Positions 51,201 to 64,000 of a stretch of DNA of 64,000 bases are shown here, piece after piece; within the stretch, counting starts at the first letter, position 1, and the number at the start of each line of letters is the position of its first letter. A program made the translations under genes and the position numbers. Under the pieces are notes generated by a model, which was not told where the DNA came from, searched no databases, and saw only the letters and a list, made by a program, of their open reading frames with translations. This stretch comes from Chinchilla lanigera (lineage: Eukaryota; Chordata; Mammalia; Rodentia; Chinchillidae): positions 7,042,776 to 7,106,775 of the forward strand of contig NW_004955501.1 in NCBI RefSeq assembly GCF_000276665.1, read 5' to 3'.

Positions 51201-52609
51201 TAACTGAGAAATGATTACAATTGAAAAACCTAAGCAACAAGATGAAATGTGGCATTCTGGAGCAGAAAAGGAACATTAGACAACTAAGGAAATCTGAATA
51301 GAGCATGGACTTTAGTTAATAATAATAATATATCAAAACTGATTCATTCTTGTAAGACAGGTACCTCCCATGTAAGATGTTAAAAGGAGAAATTGGTTGG
51401 AGTATAAGTGAACTCTGTACTATTTTCAGAATTTTCCTGCAAGGGAATTGATTAAAAAGATGCTTACTTTTAAAAAAAAAGAAGGAATATGTGAATCAGC
51501 AAGAAGTAGACTGAAGGGAATTTTATGGGACAAATGTCATGGTTTCTTCAATTAATGAAGAACAGACACGGAGGCAGAATCTTATAGTAAAAGGGATTCA
51601 CGAGATATCAATTGAAGCTAAGAGAAAAATTCTGAGTTGTCCTAAACCTGGTTACAAAACCTAGGATTGAGAAGAGGAGAGACAAGAGAAACTAGTCAGC
51701 TAACAGCTTCAAGCCGAACGAGAAAGTGTGCTCCGCATGCCTAGACTCAGGCTGAGACCTTTGACTCACACCACAGGAGGAGAGCCAGCTGGACACCACT
51801 GTGGCCGGCTCACATCCCTAACCACTCACAGTCACAGAGCAGGAAGTGCTTCTCCTTCAGACTGTCCTCCCGTCCTGTCCCCAAGCTTTCCCAGCTTCAT
51901 GAGGTCCTGGACCCTGATCTGTAGCCAGTGTAGGTTTAATGTAAATGTGTTTTCTTCAAAGTTGACAAAATTGATTTTGCCTCTATGTCCAATGGACATT
52001 TTTCAGCTGTTACCTGGTAGCTCTCCTGCTACTAGTTGCAGGAACTCATCCCAGGCCCTACTTTTGTCTTCTTTTCTTGCTAGAATCTGTAATGGCTCCA
52101 TAGACCCTTTCATTTCACAGATCCCCTGGTCTCAGGTATTCCAGTTTAGATTCTAATTTAAACAAAACAAAAACTCACACTCTGCAGTTGATGTGAATAC
52201 TGACCAAATGTTAGATTGTAGGAATCTTTGATGATTGTTTGAAGTATGAGAATCGTTTTGTGGCTATAAATTTTAAGGGTTCTTTACCTTTTAGAGATAT
52301 ACTTTAAATTATTTTTAACTAGCATGCTAAAAATAACATAGCAAGAAGATAGAAGCTGAAGGCATAAAAAAAATTGTTGAAGCTGGGTGATGGTCCATCA
52401 AGGGTGTATGGTTTTTTTTTATGTAGTTTTCTGTTTTCCATAGTAAAAAGTTAAAATAAAATTATTTTAAATTCTCATGAAGTTTACAGTCTACAACTGA
52501 GGAAAGCTTTGACTATCAGCAAAGTCCTCTCATAGAAAGATCCCTCTTGGCCTAGGAGAAGGAAAGAGAGATATTACCTAGTATCATATTTTAGACATTG
52601 AGAAGACTA
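51201..52609. other. Gene-free stretch, nothing recognised
   Basis: A 142-codon frame at 51,728-52,156 has no recognised domain. The sequence near 51,560-51,720 recalls reversed LTR sequence but could not be assigned. Confidence 0.4.
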
Positions 52610-52850
52610 GGACCAGTTAGACATGGTGGCAAAGAACTGTAATCACAGCATTCTGGCAGCCTGAGGCAAGAGAATTACAAGTTCAAACCCAGCCTGGCCA
52701 ATTTAACAACTTGGCAAAACCTTGTCTCAGAAGAGAACACACAAAAAAAGGGTTGAAGAACAAAAAAAATACAAAAACTGTAGTTTTATGCAAGAGCCAT
52801 GGGTTTAATCTCAAGTACTGCCAAAAACAAAAAGCAAACAAACAAACCAA
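52610..52850 (+). mobile_element. B1/ID fusion SINE (B4-like), sense
   Basis: TAGACATGGTGGCAAAGAACTGTAATCACAGCATTCTGGCAGCCTGAGGCAAGAG..GTTCAAACCCAGCCTGGCC..AAACCTTGTCTCAG, then GAGCCATGGGTTTAATCTCAAGTACTGCC and an A-rich tail. Confidence 0.8.
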
Positions 52851-52919
52851 AAAAAGGAAGATGAGCAGGAGGAGAAAGACAGAGATGAACAATGATCAGC
52901 TAATTTAAAACTATTCTGC

Positions 52920-52981
52920 TGGATTGTCATCAGCTTTTCCAGGTTCTTAGAATTCAAAGCCAAGGTTGAGAATCACTGATT
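52920..52981 (+). mobile_element. MER5-like fragment at the edge of unit B
   Basis: CATCAGCTTTTCCAGGTTCTTAGAATTC..AGCCAAGGTTGAGAATCACTG matches the 3' end of MER5A1-type hAT elements. Confidence 0.6.
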
Positions 52982-53088
52982 AAGAGCATCGTACAGTGGG
53001 GGTCAGGTGTACCAATGAGGTACCTGGTAATTTTGACTCTGGATGAGATGAAGCCCAAAAGCATTTATTCTGCACCGTCATCCCGTAG

Positions 53089-54138
53089 ACTCCAGGGAAA
53101 GTGCAAGGTTGAGAAGTGGAAACACTTTGCCAGTTACGCTGAGAAAAGCAGAACCGTGTGTTTGTGGGGACACGGCCCAGCCTCTGACCTCCCAGACACA
53201 ACCTGTGCTAAGCAGCAGCAAGGCACCAGGCATCCTGGGCTGAGATAGCGCTGGCTGCATCCCCCCCGAAGCTCGCATCCAGTGCACCTCCATTAACCCT
53301 CACCCCAGGAAACACAACCAACACTTTAGATAAGGAAAGGAGGTCAGTGCTGGCCTGAGAGTCCTCACAACATTAGTGGGGGCTGGGGGAGGGAAAGCAC
53401 CTGCTATCTGCTCTCCACCCCAGAGGGTGGACTTATCAGGGCCAGGCCCAGCACCAGCCACAGGCGGTCTACACTCGCTTGGCAGGATGGGAATGGGGGA
53501 GAGGAGGAGGGACGCAGGGGCTGAGCATGTCTGTTCCCCTCTGCCCGCTCCAGACCTGCTGGGCCCAGGCCAGCAACACGAACTCTAGGCACAGAACTGT
53601 CACCGCTGTCACGGTGGCTGGTGGGGTAGGAATCTCATTCTCGGGAGGGTGAGTCTGCTAGATAAAGGAGCTAAGGTATGTACACCTGCCCTCCCCAGTG
53701 CAGAGACCACAGAAAAGAAGGGAATGCTACAAATTTAAAGGGTGGGGAAGAACCTGCTCACAGTGCTGAGAGCCTGGCTGAGGGAAGAGTGCAGCGTGCA
53801 AAGGGACAAGGCGGAGGGCTGTGAAGGGGCCAAACAACCGCTGCCCAAGCACGGGCCAGGTTAGATCTGCGGATGAGTTCTGGGTGCAGCGGGGCCTACG
53901 ACTGGATCCTGAGCGATGGCTCCGTGGGAGATGTCATATCTCTCAGTCAGGGTCCTCACTTCCCTTGCAGAGGTGACTGAGGTCCAAGCGATGTCAAGCT
54001 CACATGGAGCTGGTAAGGGCTGGTGTCAGCTGGTCTGTGCTTTCAGGCCCTTCCTCCAGCTGCCCACCTCCCAGTGTCCTCTAGATACTGTGGGGCAAAG
54101 GCTCAGAGCTACATTAGGTCACAGAGGCAGGCATGAGC
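53089..54138. repeat. Near-identical duplicated block, copy B
   Basis: This is the partner of 36,689-37,738 at about 99% identity, 3' of the second NUDT16 copy. Both edges are abrupt. On the left, GCATTTATTCTGCACCGTCATCCCGTAGAC faces a diverged counterpart. On the right, GCATGAGCC is followed by unlike sequence, and weak resemblance resumes near 54,295. The frames in it (53,376-53,588; 53,916-54,146) mirror those in copy A and are not supported as genes. Confidence 0.9.
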
Positions 54139-54789
54139 CCCTCTAGGATCTGACCAGATCTCTGCAGGTGTGCCCCACTCTCCACCCCATACACCAAAGG
54201 CCAGGAGCGATGGGGGCACAGCGTGCTCTGCATGGCAGTTAGGGTACTGCCCAGCCGCTGTTCTTCAAGCCCCTTCAGGGAGGTCATGTCCTGGTGTGTG
54301 CACCTTTCCCTCTTGGCAGCTCTCGCTGGCATTTTGGTTCCTCCACCACACCAGCAAGGATGTCCCCAGCACCTGCCAGTTTCTGGCCTCAGCACCCATG
54401 TGCGGGTGAGGGACTGGGTCAATGCCCTCCTGGTTCTCCAGAGACTAAGGCAGCTCAAGGTGAAGGTCCTGGACCAGAGGCACCATGACTCACAGGTCTC
54501 AGGCCCAAGGTCAGCCCAAGAAGTCTTTGCCACCTCCTGACCTTTATGCTCAGTTTTAGAGGAAGAAAAGGGTAGGGGAATTGGTCAGGACTTTCCCCCA
54601 CTGTCAGGAGCCCATCATTTTCATCAACACTCAGATAAGGAAGGGAGCACTCTCAGGGCACATAGGGTCCTTAGACTCTGTCCTCCCCAATAATCATGGG
54701 CTAGGCCTGACCCTGAAGAATAGCCACGTAGGACAGGGGAAAGAGATGCTCCTCCACTTTAGAAGCCACTCCCCAGGGAAGAAGGAAGT
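54139..54789. other. Diverged 3' flank of unit B
   Basis: It resembles unit A in two patches: 54,295-54,410 with 37,750-37,870, and 54,640-54,789 (GAGCACTCTCAGGGCA, CCTGACCCTGAAGAATAGCCA) with 40,490-40,620. This shows that the duplication extends well beyond the 99% block. Frames on both strands here are not supported as coding. Confidence 0.6.
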
Positions 54790-57700
54790 CATATTAGAGT
54801 TTTCTAGAGGAACAGATTCAACATAAAATATGTGTATGATTGTACAGAGATTTATAAGGTAAGTTTACAGGATCATAATGAGAACACTCCCATTGGCTGT
54901 CTGCTATATCAGAGATGGGGGAATCTAAAATGGCTGCATGAATTCTGGATAGCCAAAGTATCCAGTAGCAATTGGAGACCAAAGGCCTGGAGGCTCCCAG
55001 TTACATAAACTGTATGACACTTCCATTTGATGCTGAACTGTTGATGCACACATACAATTTTATGACTCTGGGAGTCAGATAGCACCTGGTAACCTAGTGT
55101 CTCATGAGTAAGCATCAGTTTCCACTAAGTCCAGATAGCAGGCCAGGAGCTATTCCTCAAGTTATTCCCCAGGAGCTATTCTCAAAGGGAGAGTAGTTAT
55201 CCGCAGAAAACAGCAACCTGAACCTATTGCAAAATCTTCTCTTGTTCTGGGTCCCACTCAAAACTAGAGGCTTTCTGAGTCACTTGGTAAACAAGCTGGA
55301 GCAACACAACTCGTGAGAAATGTGCCTCCAAAATCCAAATGGGTCCACAGGGCACTGTGTCTCTCTTTTGGTTGCAGAAAAGGCCAGATGCAACAACTTA
55401 TTCTTTGCCTTAGAAAAGGTACTGCATGCCCTATACCACTGGACTCCTAGAAATTTCACTCAGGTGGAGGGACTTTTAATTTTAGTTGGACTTATGTTCC
55501 CATTGGCACACAAATATTTTCTCAACAAGTTCAGAGTCTTTGCTACCTCTTGTTCACTTGGTCTAATTGGCCTAATGTTATCAACGTAATGTACCACTGT
55601 GATACCTTGTTGAAGAAAAAGATAATTAAGATTGGTGTGAATTAAGGTCTAACATAGGACTGGAAATATATGCCGCTGAAGTAGGACAGTAAGGGTGTAG
55701 TGCTGCCCTTGCCATCTGAAAGCAAATTGCTTCTGGTGGGCCACGTAGATAGGTATGGAGAAAGACATTTACTAAATCAGTAGTTGCATAACATATACCA
55801 GATACCAGGACACGTGTTAATATGATCAGGCAAAACAAACAAACAAACAAACAAAACCACATCTGGTACAGCAGTTGCAGTTGAGGTCACCACTTCATTA
55901 AGCTTAGTGTAATCCACCATCATTCTCCAGAATCTATTCATCGCCTGCATAGGCCAAATTGAAGAGTTGCACAGGGATGTGGGAGGAACTACCACCCTTG
56001 CATCTTTCAAGTCCTTGTTAGTGGATCTGCCTCCCCGCCAGTGTGGAGGTTTAGATTTTACCTCTAGCATTCCCACTTCCTTGGGCCTTTGAATACTTTC
56101 AAACCAGCGAGTAGCAAGCATCTCCAGTTCATTCACAGGGGCCATCTTTTGATCCATTCCTCAGCTAACCAGCCAATCAAATAAACTATTAGCACCTTTT
56201 TTAACTCCAGAAGCTACAACTTTAAATTCAGAATCGCTACTTAACAGTTCCCATATCAAGAAACTAAGCTTGAGCCAGGTTTGTATTTCTTCCACCATTA
56301 TCCCACACTCTTAAAATTCTTCTCCATACTTGTTCCTCAGGCCTCTGGAAGAATTAGAAAACTCAAAAAGTTCTTTGAAAGCATATAGAACTCTTCATGG
56401 GTCACATTGTATACTTCACCTACAGAAGCCTTCTGACATTACATATAACCTCTGCATCTGGTTATAGATACAGAGGCAAAAGTAGGGGGTGAGGGTGGGT
56501 CCTGAGGAGTGTCAGCAATGTCTTACTTGGTAACTGCACCAGGGATGGTCATTACCATTTCCATAGACAACACAGGATTGGATTCCTCAGGTAGGAGGAG
56601 AGGTCCACACAACAGGGAGTGGGGGTGGGCATGCTTCTACCACCGAGGGTGGGGAACTCTCTTCTGGCAAAATAATCTCATCAGAATTTAGGAGTTCAAT
56701 GTTTTCAGCCTCTTCTGATTCCTCCCAAACAGCTCCTTTCCAATTTATGGGGATCTCATTCCTTTCCGATCAATGCCCTCACCTCACTTTAGAGACCCTT
56801 GGAGACTGAGCATTAAACTTGCTCTGTAATTCAGCCAAGAAAATTATGCGGGCTTGTGTTGGATTTCAGCAACTTCAGCCTAGCAGCTACAGGAGAGAAG
56901 AGCCTCCTTCAGTACATACTTAGGAACCTTAGATTCTTTATGTGTGTCTGGAGCTGGGAAACTGAGTCTCTGAGCTTATTTCCTTCATTAATTTGTCTTT
57001 GTAGTTCAAATCCTTTGTTTATGCTTGTCTGGAGTTTATGATTTCCTTTACTAGTTTGTCCACAACTCAGAGCAATCAACCAGCATCATTATATTTCCTA
57101 ATTCCAAAAATATTCAGAAGTATTAAGCACAGAGTCTCTATGTTCCTTTCATCTCACAAATGATGAATTAATATAATCAAATGCATCCATGTTACATATT
57201 CCTCTAATCAGATTACACTATGGATTATCAGTACTCTGTACATTATCAGAATGAGACCAATTTAACTTTAGGTTTCTGAAAATTAGAAAGTCAACTCCAG
57301 GAATAACTAAACCTATTAGAGAAATTCATCTCACAATTCTGTTTCTTTAGGATTACTTCTGGTATCAAAATCTGTATTTCTTAGGATTCTATACAGGAAC
57401 AGATTCAATACAAAATAAATGAGTAATTATACACGGCATTTATGAAGCAGATTTACAGGATTAGAATCAGAAGAGTCACATGCTTTCTACCAGTAAGAGA
57501 TGGGAGAATCCAGAGTGTCTGTCTACATGCTAGATAGGTAGAGGATGCAGCAGTAGTCCAAGTTTGAAGGCTGTAAGCTCACTGCACAAACACTGGTGAG
57601 AATCTCTGCAGAAATCTAAAGAGCCTGTGTTGGAAGTCTGAAGAGTCTTCACTGGAAGCCTGAAGGAACCAGAGACCAACATCCAAAGGCAGTGGTAAAG

Positions 57701-57881
57701 ATGAGAAGGGGGAAAATACTTCCTCTTTCTTTCCCTTTTTATTCTGTCCTTAATGGTTGGTTCCACCCACATCTGGAATGGGTCTGGCCTACACGTCACT
57801 CATCCACAGATATACAGAATTAATAATCTGCTAGGTGGGTCTTACTCAAGTCAAGTTGACAAATCACAATTAACAATATCA
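54790..57881 (-). mobile_element. Decayed ERVL-type provirus, minus orientation
   Basis: Related LTR-like sequences lie at both ends: 54,790-55,200 (CTAGAGGAACAGATTCAAC..TTACAGGATCATAATGAGAA) and 57,374-57,881 (ATACAGGAACAGATTCAAT..TTACAGGATTAGAATCAGAA). Between them the minus strand holds pieces of a pol reverse transcriptase: FWRMMVDYTKLNEVV (near 55,890-55,930) and HYVDNIRPI (near 55,565-55,590). The latter is the catalytic YxDD box with the second aspartate changed to asparagine. Stops and frameshifts break the rest, and no gag or env frame survives. It is an old fossil and cannot make a virus. It lies only in unit B, so it came after the duplication. Confidence 0.75.
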
Positions 57882-58069
57882 GAGGGGATGGTGTCAGGCC
57901 AGGACTCACAAATGTCACTTCCTGGTTAAACTGGACATGATGAGTCAGGTTGTGTCACATATACAGGGAGGAGGCTTACGGAGAATCTGCTAGGGCTTCT
58001 GGGATGCTTGTCCCCCTTATGCCAGGAATTGGGAGAGCCCCCTGCTAAAAATGTATTGCACAAGCTTTT

Positions 58070-58400
58070 CCACTGCTGGGACACAGTACCGAATACCCAC
58101 TACTTAAATGAGGAAGGCTCGTTTGTGCTGAGGGCTTCAAGGGCTTCAGTATGGGCTCAGCTGGTTCCAAGACGAGGACTTGGACAGGCATGGGGAACAA
58201 AGCAACTTAGTTCATGGGGTGCAAAACTGCTTATTTCATGACAGAGCAGGGGAACAGTACCAGAGAAGAGGGGCTGGGGGCCATACACAGTACCCAAGGT
58301 CATACCTCCACGACCCACCCAGGCAACCCATTGTGCTTTGCAATTCTACTATGCATTTATTCCAATCAAATTGATGTGTCAGGATTAACTATCACATGAA
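58070..58400 (-). mobile_element. MaLR-like LTR remnant, minus orientation
   Basis: CTGCTGGGACACAGTACCGAATACC at the left and TATTCCAATCAAATTGATGTGTCAGGATTAACTATCAC at the right loosely follow the family seen at 940 and 19,416. Diverged; limits uncertain. Confidence 0.45.
58356..58361 (-). terminator. Alternative poly(A) signal candidate, NUDT16-like copy
   Basis: TTTATT, that is AATAAA on the coding strand, about 140 bases after the stop codon of copy 2. It lies within the LTR remnant. Confidence 0.3.
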
Positions 58401-58408
58401 CACATCTC

Positions 58409-58414
58409 TTTATT
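58409..58414 (-). terminator. Candidate poly(A) signal of the NUDT16-like copy
   Basis: AATAAA on the coding strand about 90 bases after the copy 2 stop codon. Much nearer than any candidate in copy 1, so the two transcripts would have different 3' UTRs. Confidence 0.4.
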
Positions 58415-58502
58415 TTAATCTGGGATCATCTCTCATCTCTCAGACCCAGAAAAGAAAACATTTTCTTTTCCCTTCCTCCATCCCAGTATCAAAGCCCTCA
58501 TC

Positions 58503-60240
<1,738 letters not shown>

Positions 60241-61689
60241 AACAAGGGCCAAGGGACCCTTGGGAAACTGAAAACTTTCTTGCAATTGGGCCTCAAGCCA
60301 GGGAGGGGCTTGAAGGCGTGGCAGAGGCTCTGAAGCTGGTCCTCAAAGGATAAATGCTGAAGTCATAATTTGGAGCAGCTGGGGTTCTTGCAAGGTCTGG
60401 AGAGCTGGACGGCTCAGGATAGTCTGAGCAGAATTTAATTACTAGGGAGTTCTGGGAGGTGAAGGAACAACAGTATTGAGAGAACTCCCAGAAGTTTGGT
60501 AAGGGTAGTTTTGCAGTTGGATTAGGAGGAATGTAGCAGGGCTGGCTTCAGAGATCATGGCATGTCCTATGGTAGGGGGATGGAGAGATGTGATGGGTAG
60601 CCTTTTTAGTGGCTGCCCCTGGCTCAGATGAGTTTTTCTTTCTGTGTGGTGATCTACTGCTGATTTGTATTGTGGTGATGGCACAATAAACATTGACCAC
60701 CTCACAGTTATCTAGGTCAGGAATTAAGGAATGGTTTATCCGGATGTGTCTGACTCAGGGTTTCTCAGGTTTTGTAGTACAGATGCCAGTCAGGGTTGCA
60801 GTCAAATGAAGGCTTAAGTAGGGCTGGAGATTTGCTTTCGCTGGCAAGTTGATGCTGGCTGTGGGCAAAAGGCCACAGTTTCACACTATATAGAGATCTC
60901 CATCTGTTGGAACATCTTGGTGTGGTGGCTGGCTTCCTCCAGAGCATAATTCAAGAGAGAACAAGACAGGATCTGTGTCTTTTATGATGTAGTCTGTCAT
61001 ACATTCTCACTTCTACAGCACTCTACTGGTTGTACAAGCTTGCCCACGGTCCAACATGAGGAGGTCCACATAGGGCTTGAATCTGTGTGCAGAAGGAAGG
61101 ACCACTGGAGGGTCATCTTGGAGGCTGGCTACCACACTTGCCTCTCTATATCTGCCATAATCACCATCACATTTTATGTGCCAGCAGCAATAAAAGAGGA
61201 AGAGTAGGTCCAGGGTTTTTTTATGCATGTAAGATCTTTTCTTCCTTTTTATTTGCCTGGTGAATTCTTATTCAAAATTGTGTACCTCTACTTAGTGCCT
61301 GGTACAACTCAATACAAGTTGAGCTGAAGTCTGAAGAATTATCTGCAGCAGAAGTAGCCTTGTGTTGCCCTCAGTCCAAGTCTGTCATTCTCCTAGTGCA
61401 GAAGAACATGGCCAGCTGTACCAACACATTTCCAGCCTCTGAGTATGTCTGCCAGCCAAAACAAACCCATGGAGTCAGGAAATACTGAGAACAACTGCAA
61501 ACTTACAAGGCAACAGTCAGGGATACAGCAAGGAATGAACTGAGCCAGAATATTCAACTATCAAAGCAGGAAAAAGTCACAATATTTTAGAAAGACAAAC
61601 ATGTTTCTAGCTGTTGAAAGATTCCTTCCAAACTAAACTTCCACATCTCTTTTGAAAATACTCTTTTTGGAGTCAAGTTTTCAATGCTG
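60241..61689. other. Upstream flank, gene-free
   Basis: To about 60,596 this is diverged homology with unit A upstream of NUDT16 (CTGAGCAGAATTTAATT, GGCTTCAGAGATCATGG). Beyond that I recognise nothing. Confidence 0.5.
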
Positions 61690-62690
61690 TCTCAGTTTTC
61701 TTTCTGTTGCTATAACTGAGTATCACAGGCTGCATTGAATATTGGGTTAAATAACCCTTAGTTATTGCCAGATGATCAGGCCCACAATCTCCCAAGCAAG
61801 TGGATGGTGAAGGCTTAAATAAATGAGACAATGGAAATGATTTCAGGGCTCCAGAAGGGACTAACTCTCTTACAGCTTTGATATTCTCTGAGTTTAGACA
61901 AAGACTTCTCTGGGCAGCCCGTATTTATTTGGTCTACAAACAAGGGAGGAGGATACTCAAAAAAACACAGGAATCTCGCAGGACCTTGGGAGAATTTTCC
62001 CAAGTAGTAAATTATGTCAATCAGGAGAACTACCTTATCTTTAGGTTGGTATTTATTGTAGGAGTGTGGAGTCTGCAGCTGTAGTCTCCTTGTAGTTTAC
62101 TGGGGTTGGAGCCAAATGTCCTCAGCTGTAGCTTTATCTTGTCCTTTGAGGTGTCACAGTTTCACAGGTCAATACAAGCCTCAGGGTGACCAGGAACTCA
62201 CAGAGGTTTACTCACTATGAGTGTCTGCCTATCTTTAGACAAGGTGCCTAAGCTTCAGACAGTTCATAAGTCAACACGGAAAGCCAATTGGTTAATATTA
62301 AATCCTGCCCAGAGCCACTTTGTAGTGGTCTCCAACAAGACTGGGTAATTCAGAAAGAAAAATATTCAGATAGTGGTTCTATAGTCTGGGATGTTCAAGA
62401 TTGAGGGGGGTCAGATTTGGGGGGCACTTTGCAGAGTCCAAAGGTAGCACAGGGCATCATGTGGAGAGAGGATCATCTACAAGAGACAAAGCCAGAGCTG
62501 CCTTTTATAGCAGGCTCTCTCTTGAGATAACCACTGATCCATTCATCCATTAACTCATACGTGCATCTTCCGGGATAGCAGAGCTCTCATCTAATCACTG
62601 CTTACAGGTCCCAGCTGGTCCCACCACTTACTACCTCACAATCGGGGTCAAACCTCACAGTGAGTTCTGGTGGTGTCATTCAAACCATAA
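61690..62690 (-). mobile_element. MaLR-like LTR split by an insertion
   Basis: The left part CTGTCTCAGTTTTCTTTCTGTTGCTATAACTGAGTATCACAGGC and the right part GAGATAACCACTGATCCATTCATCC..GTCAAACCTCACAGTGAG are typical ends of a reversed MaLR LTR. About 700 bases of unassigned sequence separate them. Confidence 0.5.
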
Positions 62691-63171
62691 CCCTGTATAA
62701 ACAGTGGCTATGGTACTCCTCCTGAGTATTTATAAATACAATATTCTATAATATATGTTTGTCGAAGCAAATTTATGAACTTCCTTCTGAAATTAGGAAG
62801 AACTGAGGCTCCTAAGGGTTCTGGTGATAATGACTACTTTGCAACTGTGCAGGTAGGTGAAGGAAGGGTAGAATGGGTTCAGTGCTGGCCCTGCAAGCCA
62901 TTTCCTTGCCTTTTAGAGCTGCTTGCTACATGGTGCGCTCAGCTTTTAGCTGGCTCCTGCTGATCTCTAGCCAAGGGTAAGCTGAAAATATCTAAAATAT
63001 CAAGTGTTAACTGAAAATATCTAAATATCTCAAGCTGAAATATCTAAAACATCTAAAGGTGTTTACATGTTGGGGTGCATTTATGTAGTAATAGTAGAAC
63101 ATAGAAGCCTAAGGAAGCATGGAGTGATGAAGTAATAATGATGGAAGATCGAGAAGCCTCACAAAGTGAAT

Positions 63172-63619
63172 TGTGGGGAGCAGCTAAGTTGGAGATCGAC
63201 CACACATTTGGGGTTAGAGCAAGGCCAGCCCCAGGAAAAACACAGCACCCCTGAGCCTTGTGAACAAGATGTTAGGCTTACAGCAAAGCCAGTCCCGGGG
63301 ACACAGGCTGGAAGAGGCGGACCATGTAAACAAGTTGACCTCTAGCTCAGCGGCACATCGCATCTGGCCTTGGTGTTCCTCTCTGTTAACTACAGCACAG
63401 ACAGCTCTGAAAATGTCTCACGTTCCACATTCTCCGCACACCACTGAGACCTTGCACTTTCCATCCCTTTTTACTGTATATAAATAAAGACGCAGATTGT
63501 GCTGGGTTGTTGCTGCCTCTCCATCAGAGTCCTGTCCCGCCCCATTTTATTATGTCTCATCTTTTCTTAATCTCCCATTGCCCCCTCTCAGGACCCCTCA
63601 GGCCATGTGGGTTTCAGCA
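63172..63619 (+). mobile_element. ERV2-like solo LTR with perfect 6-bp target duplication
   Basis: 448 bases starting TGTGGGGAGCAGC and ending GGTTTCAGCA, flanked by GTGAAT at 63,166-63,171 and 63,620-63,625. TATATAAATAAAG at about 63,476 holds TATA-like and AATAAA motifs, as in the copy at 29,577. A 6-base duplication and TG...CA ends fit ERV2/ERVK integration. No internal viral sequence is present. Confidence 0.88.
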
Positions 63620-63764
63620 GTGAATGAAACCTCCTCTGAAATCGAGAATGTTTTATAACAGGTCCATATACACATTAGGTCACCACAATGGCAATTTTGC
63701 ATGATCAACCATTATCCATATTCTTTACAGCAGTGGTCAGACATAGGCAGGACACAGATTTGGA

Positions 63765-63830
63765 GAAAATGACTTGCTCTAGATCACACAGTAAGTGGCA
63801 AGTAGGGGTCCTGAATCCAAGTCATCTTGT
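63765..63830 (-). mobile_element. MIR SINE fragment, antisense
   Basis: GACTTGCTCTAGATCACACAGTAAGTGGCAAGTAGGGGTCCTGAATCCAAGTC is the reverse complement of the MIR tRNA-related core. Confidence 0.75.
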
Positions 63831-64000
63831 ATTGCTCAGGTTTTTTTCCCCTTGAACAGGTTGTGGTAGAAGGATTTGAAAACATTTTTTACATTGTGTC
63901 TACCCCAGCTTCCCCTCTTCTGTTCCTCCCACTCCACCCCCATCTATTTCTCTTTGCTTCACTTCTGCTCCTTTATTATCTTGGTGGCCTCACTCCCCTT

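Noticed and set aside
51728..52156. 142-codon plus-strand frame
   Set aside because: No recognisable domain; part of the region recalls reversed LTR sequence.

Overview
The window is mammalian nuclear DNA, almost certainly rodent. The evidence is two tRNA-derived ID SINEs with clean target-site duplications (28,889 and 45,778), many B1-like SINEs and B1/ID fusions, and old mammalian repeats (MIR, L2, MER5A, MLT1). The ID and B1 subtypes could fit a castorimorph rodent (beaver or kangaroo rat), but that is a guess. No bacterial gene, operon, CRISPR array or virus with intact genes is present. Nearly all short open frames are chance frames or lie inside repeats.

The only protein-coding genes I can support are two three-exon copies of the Nudix hydrolase NUDT16, both on the minus strand. 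Copy 1 (41,083-42,660) encodes a 195-residue protein with a complete Nudix helix and is the canonical NUDT16. Copy 2 (58,503-60,091) keeps all splice sites and an uninterrupted 203-codon frame. It has lost two Nudix-helix metal-binding glutamates and two probable ligand contacts (H24F, E79A, E80K, Q170E). From memory, human has NUDT16P1 upstream of NUDT16 between NEK11 and MRPL3; the order and direction here agree. Copy 2 would then be the counterpart of human NUDT16P1 and possibly mouse Nudt16l2, kept open here as a catalytically altered or dead paralogue.

Layout. 1-36 kb is a gene-poor flank of L1 fragments (15.1-18.8 kb minus, 25.2-27.4 kb plus), MaLR-like LTRs, ERV2-like solo LTRs, SINEs and microsatellites. 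About 36.6-43.2 kb is duplicated unit A with NUDT16. 43.3-52.9 kb is intergenic and holds a candidate 3.4-kb decayed DNA transposon (45.65-49.10 kb). About 53.0-60.6 kb is duplicated unit B with the NUDT16-like gene, interrupted by a decayed ERVL-type provirus (54.8-57.9 kb). 60.6-64 kb is repeat-rich flank ending in a solo LTR with a perfect 6-bp target-site duplication.

The two units are old: introns and promoters have diverged and the proteins are about 84% identical by eye. Yet a 1.05-kb block 3' of each gene (36,689-37,738 and 53,089-54,138) is about 99% identical with abrupt edges. This looks like recent gene conversion, or an assembly artefact. The altered paralogue and this block are the two most interesting features. 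All comparisons were made by eye; no database search was run.
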